Positions 10,795-22,477 of a stretch of DNA of 64,000 nucleotides are shown in pieces; position 1 is the first letter of the stretch, and every line of letters starts with the position of its first letter. The stretch covers positions 138,114,153 through 138,178,152 of the forward strand of contig NC_079149.1 of assembly GCF_945859685.1 (NCBI RefSeq), in the 5' to 3' direction. Position numbers and translations under genes: made by a program. The stretch comes from Eupeodes corollae (taxonomy: Eukaryota; Arthropoda; Insecta; Diptera; Syrphidae). The notes beneath the pieces are model-generated. The model worked only from the letters and a program-made list of their open reading frames with translations. It had not been told where the DNA came from and did no database searches.

Positions 10795-11050
10795 TTACCA
10801 ATAACAACGCATTCAGTAGTTTTTTTTTATAAAAATCCAAAACAGTCCGTTTTTTCATAAAAAAATAAAACCTACAAAAAATAGTACGCAAATTTGGTAA
10901 AAATTGATCTTCGGTTCTTAATATCTCTCAAATTAATTGCATTCATCCAAAATGTAAAAATTTAAGAAATGCTAATAAAATTGGTAAACATTTGTTTTCT
11001 AAAATCTAGTTAACAAAATTAGAATTTTAAACTAAACTATTTCTTTCTAT
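10795..11050 (+). repeat. Partial copy B of the 172-bp-monomer repeat family
   Basis: Matches the distal part of the copy at 48885-49900 almost word for word: GTTTTTTCATAAAAAA, then CCTACAAAAAATAGTACGC, AAATTTGGTAAAAATTGAT, TTCGGTTCT, and TCTAGTTAACA further on. It abuts the truncated end of the piggyBac element, so an insertion or recombination here may have removed the piggyBac 3' end. Confidence 0.75.
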
Positions 11051-12224
11051 GAAAAATATTGTTGGTCAACACCTCCTTTTGTAGCGTTATAGTCTTAAAT
11101 AATCTCTGGTTTCCCAATTTCTCCATTTATCTGTGCATAAGAGTGCATACTAGAGACAAAAAGAACATTTCTATTTTTTTGGCACAAATGAGACCAGCGT
11201 GCAGTTATTTCGGTGACCAAATAAACTTGATTTTTCTGCACGACCTTTTACATCTGTAAATTCCTATATGGTAATTCCTTTTTTATTTTTTCGAATTGTG
11301 CCTATCACAGTGAGCTTGTGATCCTGCATCAAACTGTCGACTAAAGTGATGCTTGTAAAGAAATTATCACAAGTCACATTTCGACCAGATCCATCAATAA
11401 CAGTGCAAATACGCTTGACTAGTGCCTGAGACCCGTTGTCAACTTTATCTGGTCCTTCAGGTTGTTGTCCTACATAAACTTCGAGGTTTGAAGTATAAAA
11501 TAATTTTGCATCTGTGAGTGCATATATGTATCTTTATACCATATCTATTAGGCTTTGACGGTATATACTGTCGGAATCTACATCGGCCTCTAATTGCTTC
11601 CAATTTCTCGTCGATTGTAACGAATGCAAAGTGGCTGAAATATTTTTTTAAAATTTGACCCAATTTCTTCAAATAGGTCTTCTTGTATCTTTGTCATCAA
11701 ATCTGAGGCATCTCAATAAGAGGTAAAAACGACTCCGTTTCATTACCAACCGAAAAATTTCAGGTGATGAACCATCAGTCCGGAAAAGGTCTTTAGCATT
11801 TAGCCTACTATTTCTCCTCCCCCAGAAAACAAGAGAAGACCAACCAGGGCTTGAATTTCATCTTCGTCAGTAAGACGACAGTCTCTAGCTCGTTTAAATT
11901 CAGGTGAGAGGCGCTCAATATGTTGGTTTGTGTGCATCGTAATCATCCGGATGGATCTTTTACGTTTCTAGCTTCTCTTCTTATTCCAGGAAGCTGCATT
12001 ACTATATTTTCGGATCTTGTTCTTACTGAAGAAGAAGGGCAATTTTTGTGCCACCTAGTGGTCTTATCTTCGGCAATATAGTAGTGTTGGAATGTCCATG
12101 AAGCTTCCTCAGATTCATTTGATTCTGATAGTTCCCACTCCTGCTCAGTGTCCGTGTTTTCTTCTTGTTTTTCAACGACATCGTCCACTTCACTGTCACT
12201 TCCGTCATCGTAATTGGAGTCCAA
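11050..12224 (-). pseudogene. piggyBac-type transposase pseudogene
   Basis: The N-terminal frame (12224-11943) is acidic, as in PGBD-type transposases, then has WHKNCPSSSVRTRSENIV. Downstream pieces in shifting frames give GRRNSRLNAKDLFRTDG, FYLLLRCLRFDDKDTR, FRQYIPSKPNRYGIKI, ALTDAKLFYTSNLEVYVG, NVTCDNFFTSITLVDSL, IGTIRKNKKG and, last, YNATKGGVD. The three Asp positions expected for the piggyBac DDD triad (ALTDAK, TCDNFF, GGVD) are all visible. However, at least four frameshifts or stops separate them, and the Cys-rich C-terminus is gone. It would have excised and integrated the element at TTAA. Confidence 0.9.
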
Positions 12225-12479
12225 ATCATCGCTTTCTAACAGTCTCCTAATTCTTTCTTATTCCATGCCAATGCTCTAAAATAAAAAAAACTACTTACCC
12301 AAAAATTGTAACACTTGTACTCGCGTTGGTCTGACAGACCAAAGACTCGTAAAAAACGAAACACGTCGACCTTGCAAGTGCGCTTGCGTCCAACTAATCG
12401 AAAGAGAATACTTATATAGGAAGCTACTGAGAACTTCAAAGATACAGGGATGTTATTTTTCTAGTAAACAAAGAATTAT

Positions 12480-12826
12480 GGCTGAATCACAAATACACTT
12501 CAGCTTCGGCTTCGCCTGCGTTACGGTTGGCCTGCTTCGAGGTTGCATTGAATGACATTTCAATTATTTCATCACTCCAAAGAGCAAATATTTTGTTTGT
12601 TGACATTTTTGTACAGCTGTTGAGCTGTCAGACAAAGCAAATGTTCAGATAATTGAACTAGAGCTTCCGTTTGGAGTCACATTACGTTACATTACGTTCT
12701 TTTCCTTACGATTGTCAAACGAAACGTGAGGTCGAAGCTCCATTGTGATAGCATGCATTGAATTCCTATTGCTTAACTCGTATACGTCAGGCGAAGCCGA
12801 AGCTGAAGCGTGTTTGTGTTTCAGCC
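12480..12826. mobile_element. 347-bp MITE inside the piggyBac element
   Basis: Terminal inverted repeats of about 45 bp: the left end begins GGCTGAATCACAAATACAC and continues TTCAGCTTCGGCTTCGCCTG. The right end is the inverse of GGCTGAAACACAAACACGC followed by the same TTCAGCTTCGGCTTCGCCTG. The interior has no coding frame and is GC-richer than its surroundings. The flanks ATTAT and ATTAA could be a decayed 5-bp duplication. The superfamily is not determined. Confidence 0.85.
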
Positions 12827-12837
12827 ATTAATGATTT

Positions 12838-13124
12838 GTCAGTCTGAGAGACCAATGCGGGAGTATAGAAAGGTTAAATTAAGGTCCTAAAAAAACTATA
12901 TTTTTTTAAAGGCTTGTTTAAAATGAAATTGCTACCAAATAAAGTATAAAGTTCCTATGTTTTTCTATTTGGGTTATTTAACTTTATTACTTTCTTTAAA
13001 ATAAACCGCAAAACTACTTGGAAAATACACATTCATGAAGGTAGAGAGTGGATAAAATCTCGGTCTGAGAGACCGTGCGCGAGTATATGTGTCCTGTCAA
13101 AGTGCGCGAGTACAGGAAGGTTAA
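12838..13124. repeat. Repeated piggyBac terminal modules
   Basis: A near-palindromic word GGTCTGAGAGACC (or GGTCTGACAGACC), followed by a GCG(C/G)GAGTA-type word, appears at 12329, 12842 and 13057. A fourth half-module (GTGCGCGAGTACAGGAAGG) precedes TTAA at 13121-13124. The 12842 module also ends in AAAGG-TTAA. Two complete termini in the same direction, 247 bp apart, point to a second piggyBac or piggyBac MITE end beside the first. Confidence 0.6.
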
Positions 13125-13129
13125 TGAAC

Positions 13130-14460
13130 TGTCATTTTTTTAAAGTGTTCAAATGCACCATTTTTAATAAAATGGAATAAACTTTTTTTCTATTTTCAAA
13201 AGAATTAACATTTTAGAATAGCTTGTAAACTGCGAAGTATTTAAAAAAAAGTCTGTATGGTAATTTTTAATTTTGCACTATTACTTTTTATTTTAAAAGT
13301 AACTTAATTTATCTACCAATAAACTATGAATCTTCTTTTATTTTGTGTAATTGTAAATCTTTTTTGACTTAAAAAATAGGGAAAATACAATTAAAAAACA
13401 TACACAGTCAATATATCTGTTTTCTCAAAAAAATAACAGAATTTACTTATTCTGTTTCCGTAGTGTCTATGTTAATCCAATATATAAATATGAACCGCCC
13501 CCGCTAGTCAAAATTGAATCGAGTTTATTTTATTTATGAGTTTTTACAATTTTTCAATCATAAAGTAAAAATGGGATTGAACTCAATACTCGAGGCCAAG
13601 AGAGGTTTTATCTTATTTTTATATGGCTAGCTGATAAAAATAAATTTCAAAGGGTGGTGATTTCAATTTTTATTATGTTTTTATGTGTCACACATGCATT
13701 TGATTCAAAAACCATTATACACAATCCTCAAAGCCTTTTTCAACTTTTCTCTTAACAAATAAATAATACACAATAACGCTTTAGGTTAAAAGAGAAAACG
13801 AAACATTCACGGTCATGTTTTAAAATGTCAAACTGTCAAATTTTATAGAATACATTTTTATTGTTTATGGCAATAATACTTTTATTTTTTAAGCTTGATA
13901 TAAGTTTATTTCATATTGAACTTTGAAGAGATATCTACAAATATGTAGATTGAAGTGGGTTTGTCTTTTGACTATTACTCAATTTTTGTTTTTTTGTAAG
14001 ATATATGAATAAAATCAACAAAAATACCAAATATAGGTTTTTTTTTAAGAGCTAAAGAACTTTAAATGATAAATCAAGACTGAAATATTTTGGGAATAAA
14101 TTTAAGGTCATTTTAATCTATTGGATATGATGAACTAGATAATTATGATTTCCGCTATTTCTACGAGTAACATAGTCCATAGTCAAAAATGTCAAACTCT
14201 TTACTACTTTTTCTAATAGATGTATCGTCAATATTGGCTTGAGCAGCTTTTATTCTTTAAGAGACTGTTCTTGGGGATAAAAAATCACGGAATTTGCCGT
14301 AATGGCAGGGTCTTCTTCATTCCGAAAAAATGAGGACCTAAGGCGCCGCCAGCTTGTAGACCTTATAGCAAATAGTCCATTTGTATGGATGTAGAGATAA
14401 TTTGTTAATGACTAGAGGATTGTGCTATACTTTTGATAAGAAAATAGTTTAAACCAAATG
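13130..14460. other. Unassigned AT-rich stretch
   Basis: No coding or structural feature was recognised. Short homopurine and T-rich runs only. Confidence 0.45.
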
Positions 14461-14484
14461 AAAAAAGAGGATGGGATGCGACCC

Positions 14485-16012
14485 ACACTGATAACTTCCC
14501 ATCCCATCTGTCGATTTGTCTTGCTTAAACATTTTTCTATATGTAGTCGTATCAATTTTTACCAAATTTGCGTACTGTTGGATTTTTATATAAAAATTAC
14601 TGAATATCGAAAACAATATTTGCTGTGAAATAAAATAAGTTTGAAGCCAATATTTTTCATTTTTGAAAAGCTATTTGAGTCGACAGTAAATTTTTACCAA
14701 GTTTTAATATTGTTTTTTTAGAGTTTTATTTTTTGTAAAAAAACTGTCAATTCGATTTTTTTCAAAATTTTATCGGATGTCAAAAACATTATTCGTTGCA
14801 CAAAATACTTTTGGAGATGAAATCATATTTTAGTCATAAAAGTTTGGATGTGACAAATTTTTTTTTCAGTTTTTTTGATTTATAAAAAAACCGTTAAATT
14901 GATTTTTTTCAAAAAAATATACTTCTTTAATATCACGTTACAATATATGATATAAAATTTAATTCAAGTCTCTAGCGTTTTTGGTTCGTAAAATATTTAG
15001 GGTTAACCAAAATGTTCACCTTTTTTCAAACTGCTATGGTAAAAAAACCACCCAAGCAATTTTCTTGAGATCCCTTTCTGCAACTTTCTGCATTATTATT
15101 TGTTTAACAAAATTTATTTGAAATCTCTTCTTGTTCTTGAGCTATAGACGACCAAAAAAACGTCGCGAACGTAGTTTTCAGCCAATATCTCAAGCTTTGG
15201 AAAGATATTTGAGTCGAAAAGAATTTTTACCAATTTTTATTAATTTTTTGGTCTAGGTTTTTTTTTTATAAAAACAAAAAACTGTCCATTCAATTTTTTT
15301 CAAAATTTTTCTGAAGCAATATTTCTTATAAGTTAAAATTAGTTTAAAGCCATAATCTCACATTTTTGAAAACCATTTTTTACCAACTTTTGTTAAATTT
15401 TCATTTAAGTTTTTATTTTTTGTAGAAAAAACTGTGAATTCGATTTTTGTCAAAATTTGTCCGAAGGTTGAAAACAATATTTCTTATAAGTTAAAATTAG
15501 TTGGGAGCTATAATCTCAAATTTTTGAAAAGATATTTGTGTCGAAAATCAATTTTAAAAAAATTTGAGTAACGTTTTTCAAGGTGACAATTTTTTTCAGT
15601 TTTTTGATTAATAAAAAACCGTTAATTGGATTTTTTCCAAAAACATAGTTCTTTAGTATCCCTTACAATATAGAATATAAAATTTAATTGAAGTCTCTAG
15701 CGTCTTTGGTTCGTGAGATATTTAGGGTTAACGGTATGGTAAAAAGACAACCCCCTCAATTTTCTTGAGAGCCCTTTATGCATTATTATCTGTATAACAC
15801 AATTTATTTGAAGTCGGTATCTCTTCTGGTTCTTGAGGTATGAAGAAGAAAAAAACATCTCGAACTTACATACGTACGGACGTACAAACCCACGCACAGA
15901 CATCTTACTAAAAATCTTTTATTCCGACTCTAGCGACCTTGAAACGTCGAGAAATGTCAAAATTTTCAATTTCACAAATCGGACCCATTAAAATAACTTC
16001 ATATGGGAAGTT
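14485..16012 (-). repeat. Apparently full-length copy C of the 172-bp-monomer repeat family
   Basis: This is the reverse complement of the copy at 52451-53735. The right end (plus strand TAACTTCATATGGGAAGTTA) is the start in element orientation, followed by a region with GACATTTCTCGACGTTTC, TCGGAATAAAAGATTTTTAG and TAAGATGTCTGTGCGTGGG-type words. The internal monomers with GAATTGACAG/AAATATTGTTTTC words follow. The far end reads GATGGGAAGTTATCAGTGT in element orientation (14485-14503). Next to it the flank GGATGGGATG can pair with CATCCCATC to make a hairpin. No coding capacity is seen. Confidence 0.85.
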
Positions 16013-16013
16013 A

Positions 16014-18445
16014 ATAAAGGGTGTTTTTTAGAAGCATACATCTTGGAAGTGGAATAATACAAAGTTGCTTTTCTTATATTGACAAATAGTTTACTTTATT
16101 TTCCAATTTTCGATAACGTTTTTTATCTTTTGCGACTGTAAAATGTCTTCCAGGTTAAATAGTGTTTTTAAAGATCTGCATATCTCAAAAACTCTCATTA
16201 TTTCTTACCTTTAAACACCAAGAACGATTCAAAAAAGTAGCTCTTCTTTATTAAGGAAATAGTAACTGTATTTGTATGAACAAATATTTTAATATCCTTT
16301 CACTTGTTTACGCCGGTTTAAAGTAGAAACATTGGAAATTGCATTTTAACCCTGTTAACATACTCCAAATCCACAAAGTATATTCTACCCACCATCAGTG
16401 ACGAGTAGAACCAGGAATGGAATACCTCGGTATAGAATGATGATGGTGGTTTATTTGGTGTGCTGCTCGGTTAACTCGACAGGTTTTGGCTTACTTTCAC
16501 TCCAAACCTAGGTGGAACTTGCTCAGCCACATGAAATACCACGCAAATGAATAAAACAGCTTGAAAATGTGTTTTCCTGGTGATCCCAGTTTAAATAGAA
16601 TGACGCATTCGTTGCAGACAAATTTATGACATGGACATAATTGATGTCTTTCCACCTCTGTTAAAAGTGTGTATTCTGGTTCTAAGTTAAAAACCTGTCT
16701 AGCCTTTGGATATTTCTGCCTTATGGATTATTTGCTATTTTTGCTCCAAAGCTGATAAAGTTTTAATAGAAAATCGGGATATCAATTATATATTTTTTCG
16801 TATTACCATTTCACTTCACTCCTCCAATAAACTTCGTATTTTTGTGCTTTTACCGAAACCTACACAGTTGGCCATAACGTCGACCCTACCCATCGACAGC
16901 TGGAGAGAGTTGTGACGCAAAATGAAAAATGTCCCACGGTATCGAAAGCATTTTAATTTGTAGTTTTATACTCGAACGATCTATATGTACGTTAAATTTT
17001 AAAACCTCCAATCGACTATATTCTGCCTCTGCTCTCACGATGCCGTGGAAACAACCCATCCGGAAATCAATGGACACAAAAGATACCTAGGTCTGCATCA
17101 TGGCAGCTCAAAAAAAAAAGAACAAAAAATGGAATTCGTAAATTAATACTAATTATTTTTTGTAATTTAATTTGTTTTATAAAATAAGGGGAAAAATAAC
17201 CAATTAAAAATCAATGTCGAGTTATAATGAGGTAAACATGAGTTTTAAGGTAAAACAAAAATAAAATAAAATAAAATATACCTTATAGCTATTTGGCGGT
17301 TGTAAATTAAAAACGAGAACAAGCACACTGGAGTTATTTTAACAAGTACGTAAATCATGTATAGTTTTATATTTCATTGTTTTTTGGGAATATTGTTTCA
17401 TTTTATTTTTGGTTTTTTAAAAAATAATTGAGTTGAAAAAACAAAAGAAATATGAAAACAAGTAAAAATTAAAATTAAAAAATATATGATAATAATAATT
17501 TTACATGAAATTTAATATATTTACCTGATTTGAGGGTGAAATTTAAAAGTATCTTTTTCATAGCAATATGTTTAAGGCTACGTTTTGTTTAGTTCTGAGA
17601 ATTGCTAATTTTCATTTATTAATAGCCCTTAGAGAAGAACAGAGAAGTTTCTAATTATTTAGGAGCCAGATCATTATAAATTACGTTGGTTGACATGATT
17701 TTTCTACTGGAAATCAATTTAAACTTTTTCGATGGGTTTTGATGACCATAGTTCAAATTTCAAAAATCGAACTATTAAGTCAGGTTTTTGAGATATTACT
17801 TTTCAAAACTCCAATAAATCAAATATTTTAGGATTTTGGAGTCTACCTAAAACCATGTAGTCGTCTTTTTTTCAATAAAGTTCGTGATAGTTTTCCAAAT
17901 TTAAAACCCCTATCTTCAATATTCAGAATTTTATTTTTTAAAACCCTTCACTAGTCGCTAGATTTCCCCTGTTTTGCAGACATATTATAGAAACTTTGAA
18001 ATAGTTCTCAACAGAAAAAAGCAAAACGGTTTGAAAATATTTTTGTATGTAACGAATTCGTACGTCTTCTTAACAACGCTCATCACATAAAGTTCTCGAT
18101 AAACTATGAAAGAATATAAAAACAATTTAAAAAACGGGTATTTTTAAAATTTGAGTGGATATCAAAGTTTTGATTCGAAACTTGTATTTTTTCGAAAGCA
18201 TTTAATTCAAGGTTTCTCAAAACTTTAAACAGAGCCAAATTAGGACTCATAAGTTATAAAAATTTCGAGAAACTAACTAATGAACTAAAAAGACTTGACG
18301 TATGTGTATAGTTTATTATGTAGTTTAAAATGTATGATATCCTCAATTTGCCTTGGTTTAAAAAAATCACATAAGACTTAAACATATATACATAGATCGC
18401 TTCTTTGTGGTTCCTAACTTTAATCCAATAATTCTCTTCGTAGTC
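16014..18445. other. Unassigned stretch, possibly host DNA
   Basis: AT-rich ends frame a more balanced segment (about 16380-17100) without recognised coding similarity. Short frames at 16706-16915 and 16886-17077 overlap on opposite strands and show no domain. GGGTGTTTTTTAGAAG at 16019 resembles the mariner end at 5286, but no transposase follows. Confidence 0.4.
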
Positions 18446-18451
18446 GGAACA

Positions 18452-19770
18452 TCAGTGAGATGTTGACTCCGCCATGAGAACGACTATAAAATAATAATTT
18501 TTCTTAAGAGAATAATAATCAAGGCTATTAAATATTGATCGGTGGAAAGAGCTTCTAAAATCGATTTGATGTTTCAGTGTCTTGATAAACAGGCGCGACA
18601 TCCCAGTTTCCAACAATATCAAATAGTTTGTTAGTTTGGCGAAAGTTGAAAAGTTCTTTTTATGAAGAACCTTAAAAGTGTTTCCAACTTGTTTGTATTC
18701 TTTTCCTCTCCATGTAAGAGTAGCATAGAAAGGAATAGACTCCTTCTTTTGGTTCAAAAACGCGATACTTGCAAATTTGGCTTATTTGGCTGTTATTGAA
18801 GAAATTTGTCCAAGTTGCATTTATAGCAATTTTTGCCCTTTTTAGTTTTGCACTCAAAAGGTTGTCCATTTTCATATTTCGTATGGCCAGCACTCCAAGA
18901 TATTTTTACTCCTTTATAACTTCAAAAGGATTTCCATCAAAAAACCATTTCTCGTTCGCAATTGTTCTTAAACCTTCTTTTTTTTACAGTGGTGACCTTC
19001 AATTTGTCCAGATTGACCACAAGCTTCCATAAGTTGTTGAGTTTCCGGAGAATTTGCCATCATCACTTCATCATCTGTAAAAACAACTTTCATCTGTAAG
19101 TATAGCTTTGATTTACAGTCCTCCATATTCAATACCACCAGGTAAATACTTAAACAATTCAGTAAGTCATTAATATAAAGATCGGAAAGAGCTGGACTAA
19201 GAGTGCAGCCTTGTCGGACTCCGGTCTAAGTTGCAAACAACTCCGTTTAACTTTTTCCATTCCAAATTGCTGACTTACCAAGTCCGTATAGCTTGTAAAT
19301 AAGAGCATCGCGGTCCAAGGTACCAAAAGCCGCTCTGAAGTCTTCAAAAATACATACAAATTTGTATTACTTGCTAGAAATGACTCAACAATATTTTTTA
19401 TCTCAAATATATGATCAATGGTGAAATATCCTCATCTAAACTCAGCTTGGAACTCACTTAAGAGATTTCCGGAGTTATCCAGACTTTAAGTAAGGAAATA
19501 CCTATATAGTTTGATGGGTCATTAGTATTACCTTTTTTTATGGGAAAAATAAGCGCTTTCTTAAACAGATTTGGACATGATTCATCTATAAAAATTTGGT
19601 TCATCAACACAGTCAGCTTTTTTTTGACAGGAGGAAATCTTCAAAAGAAACTTGGCAGTATTCGACACCAAGTAGTGCGGGACTCTTAACCACTAAAACC
19701 ACCTCTTCATCAGGACCAATATTGAAGGATGGACTACAGATTTTTCTTTCTTAACTTTGTGAATCACTTT
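18452..19770 (-). pseudogene. 3' part of an interrupted LINE (RT core and C-terminus)
   Basis: Minus-strand pieces in order from high to low coordinate: LTVLMNQIF and NDPSNYIGISLL (about 19630-19510), YFTIDHIFEIKNIV and FEDFRAAFGTLDRDALIYKL (about 19440-19290), TGVRQGCTLSPAL (about 19230-19190), FTDDEVMMANSPETQQ as the degraded active-site box (about 19095-19045), then LAIRNMKMDN, KIAINATWTNFF and SRLFIKTLKHQIDF to 18530. The GVRQGC motif and C-terminal layout differ from the jockey-type GVPQGS elements, so this is a separate LINE clade. Its N-terminal RT piece lies at 22677-23039 beyond a nested jockey element. Confidence 0.8.
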
Positions 19771-19789
19771 GTTGAAATTTTAACTTTTA

Positions 19790-20122
19790 ATACTTTCCCA
19801 TGTTTTTTTAGACCATAAGCTCATGAAGCTTGGTTCTTCTTAATCGCCGAACATGGTTTCTTATATTAAAGACTGACTCCATTTCAGAATTAGTATGACT
19901 TTGCAGTCTCTGGTTGTGCGATACAGCTTATTTTTTAACAACTTCTGTAAACATTTCTATTTGTAAGTCACGATGTAGATCGGTATTTCTTATGTACCAA
20001 GGTGCATTAACTATTTCAAGAAGGTCTTTGTTTTGGAATTTTTGGAAGATTTCGGTAATTGTTTTCTTTGTACAGCCCCATAATTGGATTCCATAGGTCC
20101 AAACAGGCTGATTATACAGCAT
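19790..20122 (-). pseudogene. Jockey-type RT C-terminal domain
   Basis: Minus-strand frame with QPVWTYGIQLWGCTKK, FQNKDLLEIVNAPWYIRN and HRDLQIEMFTEVVKK. It continues after frame changes with IRNHVRRLRRTK-like residues to about 19795. These are the conserved tail motifs of jockey-group RT proteins (TYGIQLWG; NAPWYxxN; HxDLxI). The domain follows the RT core in the next upstream frame and completes the protein. Confidence 0.8.
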
Positions 20123-20164
20123 TATTTTGTTTTGGATTGATAAATCAGAGTTGTTACCAAGTAA

Positions 20165-21120
20165 TCAGTGCATTTTTCTATATTTGATGTGGTCTTTCCA
20201 CTTAAGCTTTGCATCCAAAGTCATTCCAAGGTATTTGGCCGTATTGGCGTAGGGTACAGCTTGATTATTATTGAATATTGGAATATTGCTTACCTTTTTA
20301 TTTGTAAAGTTTATATGTGAGGATTTTGTTTCATTGAGTTTGCTACGCCATTTTTCGGTCCAAGCTCTCACTGTGTCGATGGCCGGAATTTTGTGGTTTT
20401 ACTGCTGCCTTAGAGACACATTTGTCGGGTACCAAAATTGCGGAATCATCTGCAAAAGTAGCCACTATGGTGTGATTACCAACTGGAATATCCCTTTTGT
20501 ATAGTAAATACAGGGTAGGACCTAGGACACTTCCTTGTGGTACATCGGCTTCTATTTGCTTCAATTCCGAGTATTCTTGATCGTACCTTATTCTATACAA
20601 TTGGTATGAGATGTACAATTTTAATATTTCAAAGTACTGCATGGGAAGATCCCTTTGTAGTTTGTACTCAAGTCCCTCATACCAAAGCTTGTCAAAAGCT
20701 TGAGCAACATCTAAGAAAATAGCTGAACATAATTGTTTTTCTATTACATCCGATATTCTATGAACTTGGTCTATGGTGTAATGTTTATTTATAAAGCCAA
20801 ATTGATGGTTTGGGAGTAAACTTCTTTCTTCTATGATTTTGCTAAGTCTCTTCAGAAGCAGTTTTTCAAAAACTTTTGCCACAATTGGTATAAGCGATAT
20901 TGGTCTGTGAGCCTTCACTTCTGTAGGTGGTTTACCTTGTTTTGGAATGACAATTTCTTCAGCAATTTTCCAATGGTGTGGGACATACCGGTGCTTAAGG
21001 CATTCATTAGATATTGGAGTTTTATAAAGGCTTTCAATGGCATTTCTTTCATAACCTGAGCAGTAATTAGATCGTAACCTGGTGATTTTTATTTGATAGT
21101 TGAAACACATACTTTTTATT
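20165..21120 (-). pseudogene. Jockey-type reverse transcriptase
   Basis: The 255-codon frame (21110-20343) is nearly intact RT: HHWKIAEEIVIPKQGK, RPISLIPIVAKVFEKLLL, LLPNHQFGF, CSAIFLDVAQAFDKLWYEG with the first Asp, ADVPQGSVLGPTLYLLY, and VATFADDSAIL with the catalytic DD pair. A frameshift at about 20350 leads to 20371-20165 with WRSKLNETKSSHINFTNK and AKYLGMTLDAKLKWKDHI. All three RT catalytic Asp residues are present. It is the best-preserved RT in the window. Confidence 0.9.
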
Positions 21121-21562
21121 TCTTCAAGTCTAACAATTGGTATTTCACTTTCAGCTATCTTATCAAGAAATTGTAAGCTATTTTCAGCTGCGTTTGATGA
21201 GTATGGCTTAAAAACATTTGCAAGATGATCAGCGAAAAGGTTAGCTTTTTCTTTTGGGTTACCGATCTATTTCCCATCTTGAGATTTCAAGGGCGAGTTT
21301 TGTAACTGCGGTCTGTTCAGGCACTTGGTTGCTTTCCATAGGGAAAAATCGGTTGAAGCACCGGTCGTTAAATTTCTTAGGAATGTACTGAGTGAATCAT
21401 TTTTGAATTTGTAAATTTGTTTTTTTAAGATTGTTGCTTATACGGTTAAACGTTGTTTTATCATCTGGAAATCTAATATTTTGCCATTTTCTTCAAGCTC
21501 TTCTTTTCTCTATTATCAACCCTCTTATCTCTAAAGGATGTTTTGTTTCATTTTGTCTTCTA

Positions 21563-22250
21563 TTAGAAAATGTTGCAGAACGTTTTTTCAGAGGCCTGTT
21601 GCACATCAGCAATAAATTGTTTCACTTCATGGTCAATTTGCTCCATTGTATTCATGGAAGATCTTAAGTTTATAAAACTTAAAAGCCTTTCTGTAAAATC
21701 ACTCCAGTTTGTTTTCTTATTTACAAGCTTTGGATTACTTTTTTCTAGTACTTCCGATTCACTTAGCGATAGAATCACTGGAGTACGGTCTGATGACTGG
21801 TCATAATTACCTTCGATACTAATGTGATTTCGTTTGATTCCTTTAGCTACGAAAAAATCAATAAGGTCTGGTATTTTGATATTATCGGAAGGCTAGTAAG
21901 TTGGCGACCTAGGGGAATAGAATTCGCAATTGTATTTACGGCCTGCTGTCTTTTGCCTTTTGTTGATATAAGTCTTGAACCCCAATGGGTGTGTTTCGCA
22001 ATGAAGTCTCCACTAAGAAGAAAGGTATGCCCAAGAAGATTAAATAGTCTGTATAATTATCTTCTGCCGGGGAGCGCCTTGGTGGGTTTTCTAGTTTTCT
22101 ATTACAATATCTAGACTTTGTCCATTGCAGAAATGAGTTTCGAACAGCAGGCAAATATCAATATGTTCCAGATCTAAAAACATTTTTAATTCGGATGTAT
22201 TTTGTATAAGACCGTTTGCATTCCATGTAGCGATTTTAAGTGTTCTGTCC
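21563..22250 (-). pseudogene. Jockey-type endonuclease fragments
   Basis: From 22250 down, the translation gives LKIATWNANGLIQN and LEHIDICLLFETHF, the N-terminal motifs of APE-type endonucleases with the Asn and Glu metal ligands. After an internal loss come PDLIDFFVAKGI and SSDRTPVILSLSESEV, where the catalytic SDH is changed to SDR. The frame 21778-21563 (KTNWSDFTERLL, VKQFIADVQQASEKT) is the linker after the domain. The changed His and the deletion make the enzyme inactive. Confidence 0.75.
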
Positions 22251-22477
22251 ATCATTGTTTTTTAAGAGCGACTTTTTCGTTTAGCTGTTTGATATTCAAA
22301 TCCAGTTTATCAATTCTTTGAAGAATAAGTTGTAGCATTTCTAATTCTAATTAAAAATCTGAGAATATTCTTTATTTTCATCGCTTTTACTTTGAACAGC
22401 CTTTTTAGGCGGTTCCTTCTTAGTACTTATTGTTTTCAGCAGTTAAATCGGTATTTACTGTGTTTCTGGGTTTGTCT

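Larger units (their letters stand above)
11045..12877 (-). mobile_element. Degenerate piggyBac-like transposon
   Basis: The minus strand encodes a broken transposase. The right (5') end at 12838-12877 reads, on the plus strand, a GTCTGAGAGACC palindromic word, then GGGAGTATAGAAAGG, then TTAA at 12874-12877. TTAA target sites and CC/GG-starting termini are hallmarks of piggyBac elements. The left end is missing, replaced by repeat copy B near 11045. A MITE (12480-12826) is inserted between the coding region and this terminus. Confidence 0.85.

Noticed and set aside
16019..16200. Mariner left end resembling 5286
   Set aside because: Only GGGTGTTTTTTAGAAG matches; no transposase residues or opposite end were found.
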